Origin: Psychrobacter sp. NG254
GTDB taxonomy: Bacteria; Pseudomonadota; Gammaproteobacteria; Pseudomonadales; Moraxellaceae
Direction of reading: 5' to 3'
Length of the DNA: 64,000 nucleotides
Assembly (NCBI RefSeq): GCF_015277735.1
Contig: NZ_JADHDA010000002.1
Span: forward strand, 124,001-188,000
The position numbers were made by a program, and so were the translations under genes. How positions within the stretch are numbered: position 1 is the stretch's first letter; every line of letters begins with the position of its first letter. Positions 8,482-16,768 of this stretch are shown in pieces. The notes under the pieces were generated by a model. It searched no databases. It had not been told where the DNA came from and saw only the letters and a program-made list of their open reading frames with translations.

Positions 8482-10143
8482 TTATACTCTGTCGGCGCTG
8501 TTTTTTAGATATTGCATAAATAACGGTACAGGACGACCGGTTGCCGCTTTGTCTTTGCCTGAGTTCCAAGCCGTACCAGCGATGTCTAAATGCGCCCATG
8601 CTTGACCTTCTTCGACGAAGCGCGACAGGAAACAAGCAGCTGTCACGGCACCAGCACCTTTACCACCGATGTTTTGCATATCAGCGATGGGTGAGTCGAT
8701 CTGTGCTTGGTACTCATCATCAAGCGGCATATGCCAGATGAGATCTCCTGATAGGTTGCTGGCATTTTCTAAATCGAACAAGACATCTTCATCATTACTG
8801 AAGACTGCTGAGCGCACGTGACCGAGCGCCACCACACAAGCGCCAGTCAAGGTCGCCACATCGATGATGGTTTTTGGATTGTAGCGCTGTACGTAGCACA
8901 AGGTATCAGCCAATACTAAGCGACCTTCGGCATCAGTATTCAAGATCTCAACTGATTTACCGTTCATGGCTTTGACGATATCACCTGGACGTGTAGCATC
9001 ACCTGATGGCATGTTTTCAGCACAGGCTAGTGCGCCAACGACGTTGATTGGTAGACGAGCTTCACACAGGGCTTTGATCGTACCAAGTACAGAGGCTGAA
9101 CCACCCATATCAAATTTCATCTCATCCATGGCCGCACCTGGCTTGATTGAGATACCACCTGAATCAAAGGTGACACCTTTACCGACTAAGACGATAGGCG
9201 CATCATCAGTGGTCGTTTGCGCGTTGTCGTCGCTGTTTTTGTCTGCTTTCTTGGCAGATTTTTTTGTTGGTAGCTTATCAGCTAGGGCTTTTAGTCCGCT
9301 TGTGACTTTTGCACTGTTGGTCGTTGTTTGCTCGGTAGTACCAGCATCTGCGCTAAATGATGATTTACCGCGATACTCCATCAGTACCAGTTTGCCTTCT
9401 TTGGTAGAGCCTTGTGCCACTGCTAAGAAGCAATGCATACCGAGCGCTGACATCTCATCTTCGCCTAGTACTTTGACGGTCAATAGGTCAGGGTAAGTTT
9501 TCGCAAGCTCTTGTGCTTGTTCTGCCATATACGCTGGGAAGCAGATATTGCCTGGCTCATTGGCCACATCACGGGTGAGGCTCTGACCGGCGAATACTGA
9601 TTCGGCAAAGGCGAGTGCAGGCTGTAGCGCTTCATCAGCCAATAGATAAACATCAGTCAATACAGGCGTAGCTTGCTCAGACTTATACTTATCAAAACGA
9701 TAGCTAGCGGCCAACAGATTTAGCGCAAATTGACCAAAATGATTTTCTTCTAAAGCATCGCCTAGTGCGACCGTGATAGAGGCCACGCGTTTTTGCGTAC
9801 TGTTATAAATGGTATTAGCGATTTTTTGTAGTACGGTATTACTGAACTTGTCAGTGTTGCCCACACCGACCAATAACAGCTGTACAGGGTTTTGCTTAGT
9901 GGTTTTTTTGTCACCTGCCAATGCATAATCTGCAACAGTCTCACCCAGTGAGCCTTTGAAGTGTGACACTTCAATCAGCTGCTCAATACGGGCAGTATAG
10001 TCAGTCAGTGCTGATTCAGCTAAGATATTTTTCTTACTATCGATTAAAACAACCAAGCAAGCGCTGTCTTTACTGTTGGCTTCTTTTTTTAGAATTTTTT
10101 GGGTATGTGTCTTTGGCAGATGCTGAGATAATTTGATATTCAT
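8482..10143 (-). CDS. pepA: Leucyl aminopeptidase PepA with a Lys/Thr-rich insertion
   Basis: A 553-residue M17 leucine aminopeptidase that removes N-terminal residues from peptides. Metal and catalytic motifs are intact: VGKGVTFDSGGISIKPG near residues 320-336 and NTDAEGRLVLAD near 402-413. The N-terminal macro-like domain is more divergent. About 54 residues (roughly 261-314, rich in Thr, Lys, Asp and Ser) are inserted between LMEYRG and PIVLVGKG, where typical family members have a short loop, so the protein is about 50 residues longer than E. coli PepA. An AAGGATAA site precedes the ATG. holC follows with a seven-base gap. Confidence 0.92.
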   Translation of the reverse strand: MNIKLSQHLPKTHTQKILKKEANSKDSACLVVLIDSKKNILAESALTDYTARIEQLIEVSHFKGSLGETVADYALAGDKKTTKQNPVQLLLVGVGNTDKFSNTVLQKIANTIYNSTQKRVASITVALGDALEENHFGQFALNLLAASYRFDKYKSEQATPVLTDVYLLADEALQPALAFAESVFAGQSLTRDVANEPGNICFPAYMAEQAQELAKTYPDLLTVKVLGEDEMSALGMHCFLAVAQGSTKEGKLVLMEYRGKSSFSADAGTTEQTTTNSAKVTSGLKALADKLPTKKSAKKADKNSDDNAQTTTDDAPIVLVGKGVTFDSGGISIKPGAAMDEMKFDMGGSASVLGTIKALCEARLPINVVGALACAENMPSGDATRPGDIVKAMNGKSVEILNTDAEGRLVLADTLCYVQRYNPKTIIDVATLTGACVVALGHVRSAVFSNDEDVLFDLENASNLSGDLIWHMPLDDEYQAQIDSPIADMQNIGGKGAGAVTAACFLSRFVEEGQAWAHLDIAGTAWNSGKDKAATGRPVPLFMQYLKNSADRV

Positions 10144-10424
10144 ACAGTTATCCTTATTAGAGTTATGATGATTATAACGTTCGCGTATTGCTTATGATTA
10201 TTAGAGTATTTGGTCTATTGAGCAATCACGATAGTGTAGCATATTGCAATATCGCTATGCAGTTAGCAAAGCTTAAGTAAAAAGGTTTGAGCTAGGTTAC
10301 CGCGTCCACTCATCTAAACCTTTGATGGTGATATCAGATGCTTATTCAAGAGCATAGTTTACGTGCTCAAAGACTAAACCTGCTGTCTTAACCACTCTAC
10401 TCAGCCATTTAACTATTTCACTAT

Positions 10425-11042
10425 TTAGCTATTGACTAGCTCATCAGTAGTCATTAAAGCGGCAAATCTATCTTGTAATGCAGCCATCGCGGTATCATGC
10501 ATTACCTCAGCGCTGATGGTTTCTCTTTTGGCACTAGGCAAGTCACGTGTGGCACAGGCATCATGGCATACAAAGCTATCAAAGCCTAAATCAAATGCCG
10601 CGCGGACGCTTGAGCTAACGCACATATGGCTCATAAAACCCGCAAAAATAATTTGCTGCTTTGACGCTGATGCAACCATTTCTTGCAGTTTAGTATCATG
10701 AAAGGCATTTGGGTGTTTTTTGGCAATCACTGTCTCGCCATCTTGTGGCTGTAGTTGCTCGACAATCTCGACGTTAGACGATAGAGGATCGAATACATTG
10801 CCATTTTCTGCCCCATGATGCGTAATGTGAAAAATCGGAATGTCTTGCTGACGGGCTTTATCAAGTAACAGGCGTGCATTTGAGATGGCTGTTGCACCTG
10901 CTTGTCCCAATGGCATCGCACCGTCGACGTACTCGTTTTGATAATCAATTAAAACAAGCGCAGCGTTTGACCAGTCGAGTGTGTCGAAAGCGCCACCAGC
11001 GAGTTCGAGTAAAGTAGCAGGATTGGTTGTGGTTTTATTCAT
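10425..11042 (-). CDS. Isochorismatase-family cysteine hydrolase
   Basis: A 205-residue alpha/beta hydrolase of the isochorismatase-like family. The predicted triad is present: Asp in LIDYQNEY (residue 33), Lys in IAKKHPNAFHDT, and Cys in GFMSHMCVSSSVRAAFDLG, with the cis-peptide region just before it. Members hydrolyse amides or vinyl ethers such as nicotinamide or isochorismate, and the substrate cannot be read from sequence. A GGAG site precedes the ATG. It lies between pepA and the divergent lptFG pair, which are direct neighbours in many gammaproteobacteria, so it is probably an insertion into a conserved neighbourhood. Confidence 0.82.
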   Translation of the reverse strand: MNKTTTNPATLLELAGGAFDTLDWSNAALVLIDYQNEYVDGAMPLGQAGATAISNARLLLDKARQQDIPIFHITHHGAENGNVFDPLSSNVEIVEQLQPQDGETVIAKKHPNAFHDTKLQEMVASASKQQIIFAGFMSHMCVSSSVRAAFDLGFDSFVCHDACATRDLPSAKRETISAEVMHDTAMAALQDRFAALMTTDELVNS

Positions 11043-11615
11043 TGGTATTATTCTCCGTTGATGATTTATTCTGTTATTTGCTTATTCCGTCAAGTCGTGT
11101 TTATCGTTAAGCCGTAGGCTCTGTTATATAACATACAGAACCGAGCTTCATTTGCTTTAGCAGCACTTAGTCTAGCAACTTATCTTAGAGAGTGACGCTT
11201 GATGATACGAATGACAAACAAAGCTTTCTAAAATAAATAAAGCAAGAATCTAATGAAATAAACGGCGATAATCTAATGTTACTTGAGAATATGCTGCCCT
11301 TTCATCCAATATTTGATATATTCTTCGCTCGCTGACAATAATGCGCTGTCAGCAAGGAGTACGTAATGTTTTCAAACACATTTCACCGTCATTTTTGAGC
11401 AAAACATGCTAGCATTGACGGTTATGTCTGTCGTTTGTGCTTATGAGGTCTGATCAGTTAATTATTTGACGAGGTTTGTCTTTATACAGCTACTCGACTG
11501 AACCAATATCATACCTATGATGCGTTATCATTTTGCCCAAATTTCGTGATCAACGTATCAAAAGCTGTGCGCCTACCAACGTCTCACGCATACCCACTGT
11601 TTAAGAGTACCCATT
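11043..11615. other. Divergent control region upstream of lptF
   Basis: These 573 bases must hold the promoters for lptFG and the isochorismatase-family gene. They contain an inverted repeat (GCTGACA ... TGTCAGC, 11331-11353), a ten-codon ORF with a strong binding site at 11366, a second inverted pair (ACCGTCA at 11385, TGACGGT at 11415) and the palindrome ATGCTAGCAT at 11405. No clear promoter consensus was picked out. Confidence 0.4.
11366..11398 (+). CDS. Possible ten-residue leader ORF upstream of lptF
   Basis: An ATG with an AAGGAG Shine-Dalgarno six bases upstream opens a frame of ten codons (MFSNTFHRHF) ending in TGA. It lies between two inverted repeats, about 220 bases before the lptF GTG. 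It resembles an upstream leader peptide but has no run of one amino acid that would suggest classical attenuation. It may be fortuitous. Confidence 0.2.
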   Translation: MFSNTFHRHF

Positions 11616-12923
11616 GTGATATTACGCCGCTATATGACCCAACAAGTTGCTTCAACCACTGCCTTAGTACTGGGGTTTTTGGTGGTGATGATGCTGGGTG
11701 GTCGTTTGATACGTTATTTTGGCATTGCCGCTGAAGGGCGTTTGGATGTCAGTTTGCTCTTTACGATTATCGGGTACAACCTGCCGTACTTTCTAGAGTT
11801 GATACTGCCTTTGGCCTTTTTTATCGCGCTGATGTTGGTGTTCGGTCGCTTGTATGTCGATCAAGAAATGGCCGTTATCAATGCCAGTGGCGTCTCGCGT
11901 GGTAAGCTTGCACGGTTGATGACACCGTTGATATTGGCATTATTTGCGGGCGAGGCCGCACTGTCTGTCGTGGGCAAACCTTGGGGCGTACGCTCGTCTG
12001 AGGCCGTCTGGCAGCAGCAAGCCTTAACCAGTGCGTTTGATTTGATTCGTCCCAATGAGTTTATCAGTAGCGGCAATTATCATTTGTATGTAGGCAGTCT
12101 TAGCGATGATAAGAAAAAACTACAAGATGTGATATTGATCCAGTCTGAACCTGAAAAAAAGGGCAGTGCTGCGACAAATACTAGCTCTGCTGATAATTCA
12201 TTAGACCAAGACACCGCTGAGCAAATGGGCATCTCGGATCTGCCAAAAGCCATCATAAACAGTGGTGCAAAAAACATCAGCAAGGATACGATTACGCTTG
12301 CCAAGCGTGCTGAGCAAGTCGACACGGGCAATACGGGCGTGACCCAGCTGGATCTATTTCAAGGTCGCCGTTACGAAGTCGGTGCAGGCAGCTTGAAATA
12401 CAACCAAGTTACCTTCGATCGTTATCGCATCACGTTGACGGAATCCTCCAAAGAAGTCATCACCGAAGACAATATCGAAACCCAAAAAATTGGACCTCTA
12501 TGGCAAGTGGCAACGAGCGGCTCACAAGCTAGCACGAATAGTGCATTGCGTGCTGCCCAAGGTGAGCTGGGCTATCGTCTGGCACTACCGTGGCTGATGA
12601 TTATCGCGCCTATGTTGGCAGTGCCGCTCGCACAAGTACGCCCTCGCCAAGGTCGCTGGCTGCGCCTGTTCCCCTCTATTTTATTGTTTGTCAGTTGTGC
12701 ACTGGGTATCATCTCGCTGAAAAATGCCGTGAGTAAAGACAGTGTCAGCGTATGGGCATATGCATGGCTGATTTTAGGATTTATGGTATTGGCACTCTAT
12801 ATGAATTGGGGTAGCCGTGTGCAGCATCGACTTCGTTTTCGCAAACAAGAAAACAGGCTCGACAATGCCTTAAGCAATGGCACAGACAATCAAAACAGTG
12901 GCTCACAAGGAGGGCAGCTCTAA
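11616..12923 (+). CDS. lptF: LPS export permease LptF
   Basis: A 435-residue inner-membrane subunit of the LptB2FG ABC complex that extracts lipopolysaccharide and feeds it to the LptC-LptA bridge. N-terminal membrane segments include TTALVLGFLVVMMLGGRLI and LELILPLAFFIALMLVFGRLY, then a large periplasmic beta-jellyroll region, then three C-terminal segments. The family pattern VDQEMAVINASGVS is present. The periplasmic part has a low-complexity acidic and Ser-rich stretch near residues 180-235, making the protein longer than E. coli LptF (366). The start is GTG with an AAGAG site. The stop overlaps the lptG start by one base. Confidence 0.92.
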   Translation: MILRRYMTQQVASTTALVLGFLVVMMLGGRLIRYFGIAAEGRLDVSLLFTIIGYNLPYFLELILPLAFFIALMLVFGRLYVDQEMAVINASGVSRGKLARLMTPLILALFAGEAALSVVGKPWGVRSSEAVWQQQALTSAFDLIRPNEFISSGNYHLYVGSLSDDKKKLQDVILIQSEPEKKGSAATNTSSADNSLDQDTAEQMGISDLPKAIINSGAKNISKDTITLAKRAEQVDTGNTGVTQLDLFQGRRYEVGAGSLKYNQVTFDRYRITLTESSKEVITEDNIETQKIGPLWQVATSGSQASTNSALRAAQGELGYRLALPWLMIIAPMLAVPLAQVRPRQGRWLRLFPSILLFVSCALGIISLKNAVSKDSVSVWAYAWLILGFMVLALYMNWGSRVQHRLRFRKQENRLDNALSNGTDNQNSGSQGGQL

Positions 12924-14131
12924 TGCGCTCTTTATTTGCTAAATCTGTAAACTCTGATCAGCTGGCAAAAAAGGCTGGTAGCCTAAAAGTGCTCAGTCGT
13001 TACGTTAAGCTCAATGCTCTGCTCGCTATCATCGGTGCCGTCGTTGGATTGTGGGCGCTACAGCTGGTTTTTTCTTACTTATCAGAGCTCGATTCTTTAG
13101 ACGACAACTACACCATGGGTGAGGCGCTCAAATATATCTTTTACCGCTCACCGTACTTTTTAGAGCAGTTTATTCCAACGGGTGCATTACTTGGTGCCGT
13201 TATTGGGTTGGGACTACTCGCCAATAAAAGTGAGCTGGTGGTGATGCGCGCGGCTGGAGTCAGTATTTATCGCATCGTCGGCTGGGTATTGCAGCCCGCT
13301 TTGATTTTTGTGTTATTGGCACTGGCTATCAATCAGTTTGTATTACCGTATTCAAACCAGTTGGCAAAGCAGATCAATGAGGAAGACAATATCTCGCTCG
13401 TCACCTCTGTACGCGGCTATTGGACGATACAGCCAAGATTTGAGAGTGCAAAAGATGGTAGCGCCACCCCTGATGGTAGCGATATTTTGTATATCGATTA
13501 TGCGGATGTCAAAGGCAACATCGGTGAGGTCAAACGTTGGCATTTGGACAACGATGGCAATTTGCAAACGGCTGTCCATGCTGAAGGTGGGAAATATACG
13601 GGCCGTGCTCCTATCGATAGCGATAGTGAAAAGCCAAGCGAGCAGTATCGCTATGAGTGGCAACTGAATGATATGGTCAAGCTCTCTATCAATCAAGGCT
13701 TTGAAAGCAGTCAAGCTGTAGCACCATCAGATACCATAAGCTTGCCGTTCGCCCCAGAGTCAGTATATTTACTCACGCGTAAGGCAGAGGATTTATCATT
13801 GACGCAGCTGTATGAACATCGTACGTTTATGCGCCAACAGGGCAATCGCTCGTTAGAACACGAAGTCGCATTTTGGCAAAAACTGCTATCGCCTTTGTCG
13901 ATATTATCATTGGTAATCGTTGCTTGCTCGTTTGTCTTTGGCTCACTACGGACGCATAGCTTAGGATTACGCATCGTCGTTGCCTTGCTGTTTGGATTGC
14001 TATTCAGCTATATTCAGGATTTGGTCGGCTTCGTATCACTAGCGACAGGTTTTTCGCCCATGCTGATGGTGCTATTACCGATTATCGGCAGCGCGCTACT
14101 CGGTGGATACTTAATCAAACGGCAAATGTAA
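12923..14131 (+). CDS. lptG: LPS export permease LptG
   Basis: A 402-residue partner of LptF in the LptB2FG lipopolysaccharide exporter. It shows the same layout: N-terminal membrane segments, a periplasmic domain and C-terminal segments (LSILSLVIVACSFVFGSL and IVVALLFGLLFSYIQDL). Family signatures are FIPTGALLGAVIGLGLLANKSEL and VVMRAAGVSIYRI, the latter marking the coupling-helix region that contacts LptB. TAATG coupling with lptF implies co-translation. A terminator follows. Confidence 0.92.
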   Translation: MRSLFAKSVNSDQLAKKAGSLKVLSRYVKLNALLAIIGAVVGLWALQLVFSYLSELDSLDDNYTMGEALKYIFYRSPYFLEQFIPTGALLGAVIGLGLLANKSELVVMRAAGVSIYRIVGWVLQPALIFVLLALAINQFVLPYSNQLAKQINEEDNISLVTSVRGYWTIQPRFESAKDGSATPDGSDILYIDYADVKGNIGEVKRWHLDNDGNLQTAVHAEGGKYTGRAPIDSDSEKPSEQYRYEWQLNDMVKLSINQGFESSQAVAPSDTISLPFAPESVYLLTRKAEDLSLTQLYEHRTFMRQQGNRSLEHEVAFWQKLLSPLSILSLVIVACSFVFGSLRTHSLGLRIVVALLFGLLFSYIQDLVGFVSLATGFSPMLMVLLPIIGSALLGGYLIKRQM

Positions 14132-14154
14132 AATAACAGCTAGTCATACAAGAT

Positions 14155-14190
14155 AAAAAGCACGCTAAAATTAATTTAGCGTGCTTTTTT
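14155..14190. terminator. Bidirectional terminator after lptG
   Basis: The long stem AAAAAGCACGCTAAA with its complement (loop ATTAA) is flanked by A and T tracts, suiting both lptG and the convergent methyltransferase gene. Confidence 0.9.
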
Positions 14191-14233
14191 ATGTCAGTTT
14201 AAATGACTGAAATTTAATCAGATAAAGTTAAGA

Positions 14234-14842
14234 TTAGTCTTTGGTCGCCATAGTAATGGTATAGGTTTTACCTTGTTTGACTTTGTCGCTATTGCCAAAC
14301 ACTTCGGTAAATGAGCGCTTCACAAATTGACGCAGACCGTTGATTGTGACGACATAAAAACGGCCACCTTTACGCATGCGCGCATAAGCATCAAGGAAGT
14401 ATAAGTAGTGCTGCTCTTTGCCTACTTTGGCTGGCAAGTTCGACATCACAAGGCTAAAGTCTTTATCCTTTGCCACATGATTGAAGCCGTTTGATAAATG
14501 TACATCGACATTGTTTAGACCGTTTTTCTCACAGTTACGACGCGCATATTCTACTGCCATAAAGTCTTTATCGATCAATGTATGCAGACCGTTCGGACAT
14601 TCACGTGCTGCTGTCATACCAAGTACGCCGTAACCACAACCCAAGTCGATCGAGTCATCGTCCGCTTCAAAGTCAATATAATCAAGCAGCATCAAACTAC
14701 CATCATCAAGCTTCTGCGGTGAAAAAATACCCCACGTGGTCGCAAAATCAAACGGTTTGCCAAGTACCTCTTGGCGAAAGTTAATGTCTTCGCGCCAGTG
14801 TTGGGCGTTTTTTAGTAGGTCAGCAGGTGGTCTATGGCTCAT
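14234..14842 (-). CDS. Class I SAM methyltransferase, RsmC-like small form
   Basis: A 202-residue methyltransferase of the MTS (RsmC/RlmG) type. The SAM-binding motif I is SIDLGCGYGVLGM and the acidic motif II region is HTLIDKDFMAVEYARRN. The catalytic motif IV reads MSNLPAKVG where the N6/N2 methyltransferase class normally has NPPF or NPPY, so the first Pro is replaced by Leu. C-terminal elements GGRFYVVTINGLRQFVKR are typical. The usual targets are guanines in rRNA, but the altered motif makes the substrate uncertain. The protein is about half the length of RsmC, having only the catalytic domain. Confidence 0.75.
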   Translation of the reverse strand: MSHRPPADLLKNAQHWREDINFRQEVLGKPFDFATTWGIFSPQKLDDGSLMLLDYIDFEADDDSIDLGCGYGVLGMTAARECPNGLHTLIDKDFMAVEYARRNCEKNGLNNVDVHLSNGFNHVAKDKDFSLVMSNLPAKVGKEQHYLYFLDAYARMRKGGRFYVVTINGLRQFVKRSFTEVFGNSDKVKQGKTYTITMATKD

Positions 14843-15047
14843 GGGATTCTCGGATAATAGGTAGGTAAAAGGTAGTGCGCAGCCCAGTTAGGCAGCGTGC
14901 ATATCATGACGCACTTTAATAAGGGTATTGTAGCGAGAAAAGGGTAGGTTTGCAGCATCCTATTGATTCGATAGACCAAAAACCTAGGCTATATACTGAT
15001 TTTGTAGTGTAAGATTGGTTAATAACGATATAGCCTGCGAGATCATT

Positions 15048-16304
15048 ATGAATACGACGGAAAAGGGCGATAAGTTTGAGGATAAAGTGCTGACACTTCT
15101 TATGAAAGAAATAGAAGATTTCAATACGTTTATAAATCCTAAAAATCATATAAAGGTTTTCAAGAAGAAAAAATACTACTCAAGATTTCGGAAAGGTGAC
15201 ATAGAGTTCGATATTGCTATTGAGGTATATCAGGATAAAGAAATCCTAAACTACTCATTTCTTATACTGATTGAGTGTAAAGATTACAAGGGACCAGTTG
15301 GTATTGACCAACTTAATAAGTTTTTACAAGATGTAAGGGACTTGAGTGAAGATAATTTTAGCTATAGCTTGAAGCCTATAATGGCAATCAGTTCTACCTT
15401 AGCAAAGTCAGCGTTTAATGTAGCTTTGGAAAGAGGTGTAGGATTAATTAAAATAAACGAAAGTGATGGACTTAAATGGGTATTAAATAGAAGTTTTGAA
15501 AAGTATGGTATTAACCAAGCTTTAAGTTCAGAAAGTATATTTGTAGAAGGTGACCAACCTAACTATTATAATTCTAGCTGGTTTTTTAATTCTCATGATG
15601 AATGGTTTAGTAGTGCTAAGGACTACATAAGATACATCACTGGAAATAAAAGTGTAGGCCTTAAATCTCAAGTAAAATATTTTGCCAAAGATTCTTTAGA
15701 AGATATTGCTAGAGGCATTCTTACAAACGTAAAATATTCAGACGGTGCTGTTTCGTTACCTGATTTACTATCTCATAAGTCATTAAGTAGCGTAAAGCTA
15801 TATAAAGAGGTTATTCCATCTCCACATGAACAAAATCTACTTGGGAGCGTTGACTTCAAAAGTAAAGAAATTTTTATGTATAAAAAAGAAATTGAAGATG
15901 AGAAAAGAGATAGATTTACTCTTGCACATGAAATTTCACATATCCTACTAGGACACGGTCAGTATCTTAATAAGGACTCACTGGAAGAGAATGATTTATC
16001 TGATCTAGAAATTTTAGATAATTCTATGATCGCAAAACTTGAGTTTCAAGCGAACTATTTAGCAAGTTGTTTACTAGTTCCTAAAGACCAATTAGCAAAA
16101 ATATTTTCAAAAATATATTCTGAATCAGGATTAGTACGAAGAGGTGAGTTTTGGATCTATTTAGATAACCAACCTGAAAATAAAATGATAGCTAATAATA
16201 TTGTGAGTAAACTAGCTCGTTATTTTAATGTTTCAAAAAGTGTTATCAAAATTAGATTAATAGGTTTCGGTCTACTTCATGATGAAAGCAAAGAAGTCAC
16301 CTAA
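15048..16304 (+). CDS. Fusion of a PD-(D/E)XK nuclease-like domain and an ImmA/IrrE metallopeptidase
   Basis: A 418-residue protein, distinctly AT-rich and unlike its neighbours. Residues 1-140 resemble an Mrr-type restriction endonuclease fold: a GDIEFDIAIEV strand with Asp55, then LILIECKDYKG with the E-x-K pair Glu76 and Lys78, then a QLNKF helix. The C-terminal part is an ImmA/IrrE-type peptidase with HEISH at 294-298 and a downstream EFQANYLAS helix carrying the likely third ligand Glu332. ImmA/IrrE enzymes cleave XRE-family or DdrO-like repressors, but no such regulator lies next door. The ATG at 15048 is preferred over TTG at 15015; its binding site is weak. The stop codon lies inside a relic of xerD, so the gene arrived by insertion. 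A defence or DNA-stress role is inference. Confidence 0.72.
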   Translation: MNTTEKGDKFEDKVLTLLMKEIEDFNTFINPKNHIKVFKKKKYYSRFRKGDIEFDIAIEVYQDKEILNYSFLILIECKDYKGPVGIDQLNKFLQDVRDLSEDNFSYSLKPIMAISSTLAKSAFNVALERGVGLIKINESDGLKWVLNRSFEKYGINQALSSESIFVEGDQPNYYNSSWFFNSHDEWFSSAKDYIRYITGNKSVGLKSQVKYFAKDSLEDIARGILTNVKYSDGAVSLPDLLSHKSLSSVKLYKEVIPSPHEQNLLGSVDFKSKEIFMYKKEIEDEKRDRFTLAHEISHILLGHGQYLNKDSLEENDLSDLEILDNSMIAKLEFQANYLASCLLVPKDQLAKIFSKIYSESGLVRRGEFWIYLDNQPENKMIANNIVSKLARYFNVSKSVIKIRLIGFGLLHDESKEVT

Positions 16305-16385
16305 CCTCTCGCATGATGCTCTCCATACAACTTCTACAATCTCGCTACCACCATATGGGTATAGGTTTACGTGACCGACATCACT
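16301..16385 (-). pseudogene. Degenerate copy of the xerD 3' end
   Basis: About 85 bases align with the last 85 bases of the intact xerD at 16769, at roughly 75 percent identity by eye. In the matching frame it reads TYTHMVVARL, a stop, KLYGEHHARG and a stop, against IYTHVATARLQKLHAEHHPRG in XerD. In-frame stops show it is non-functional. The start of this relic overlaps the stop codon of the AT-rich fusion gene, marking the border of the inserted segment. Confidence 0.85.
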
Positions 16386-16391
16386 CTAATA

Positions 16392-16730
16392 TCACTTTCC
16401 TAACTGCTTCTTAAGTAAATAATCAAATATAAATGGCCCAAATGGCAAGAATGAGCCGAGCACACCTGCAGGTAGCGCCCAAAGCGGCATTTTTATTTTG
16501 CTCGCCGTAATAATCAGTACCATGATATAAGCCATGAATAGTATCCCATGCACTGGGCCGATATAGCTCACTGCTTCAGGCATGCCCAGCATATATTTTA
16601 GTGGCATAGCGATCCCCAGCAGCAATAAAAAAGAAGTGCCTTCTAAATATCCCATGATGGTCAGTTTTTTTAGGGCAAAAATTTGCTTTTCGGTTAGGGT
16701 AGGCAGAGTAGATGGTTGAGCTTGCAACAC
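16392..16730 (-). CDS. DUF3817-family small membrane protein
   Basis: A 112-residue inner-membrane protein with three hydrophobic segments (LEGTSFLLLLGIAMPLKYML, GILFMAYIMVLIITASKI, LWALPAGVLGSFLPFGPFIF). The patterns GYLEGTSFLLLLGIAMPLKY and GPVHGILFMAYI match the DUF3817 family, whose function is unknown. The reading frame begins with GTG, supported by an AGAGGA site seven bases upstream. It lies between the intact xerD and the xerD relic, on the xerD strand, and could be co-transcribed with xerD. Confidence 0.75.
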   Translation of the reverse strand: MLQAQPSTLPTLTEKQIFALKKLTIMGYLEGTSFLLLLGIAMPLKYMLGMPEAVSYIGPVHGILFMAYIMVLIITASKIKMPLWALPAGVLGSFLPFGPFIFDYLLKKQLGK

Positions 16731-16768
16731 AGTTTAGTCCTCTAACGATCATCAATAAAAATTAAATC

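Noticed and set aside
8966..9496. 176-codon plus-strand frame opposite pepA
   Set aside because: It is antisense to conserved PepA motifs and has no binding site or family features.
15048..16304. Toxin-antitoxin interpretation (ImmA/IrrE with an XRE partner)
   Set aside because: No small HTH gene lies on either side; neighbours are methyltransferase, DUF3817 and xerD genes.
16301..16385. Possible attachment site (att) duplication from an integrative element
   Set aside because: A recent att repeat would be near identical; this copy is about 25 percent diverged, has stop codons, and no integrase gene is present in the insertion.
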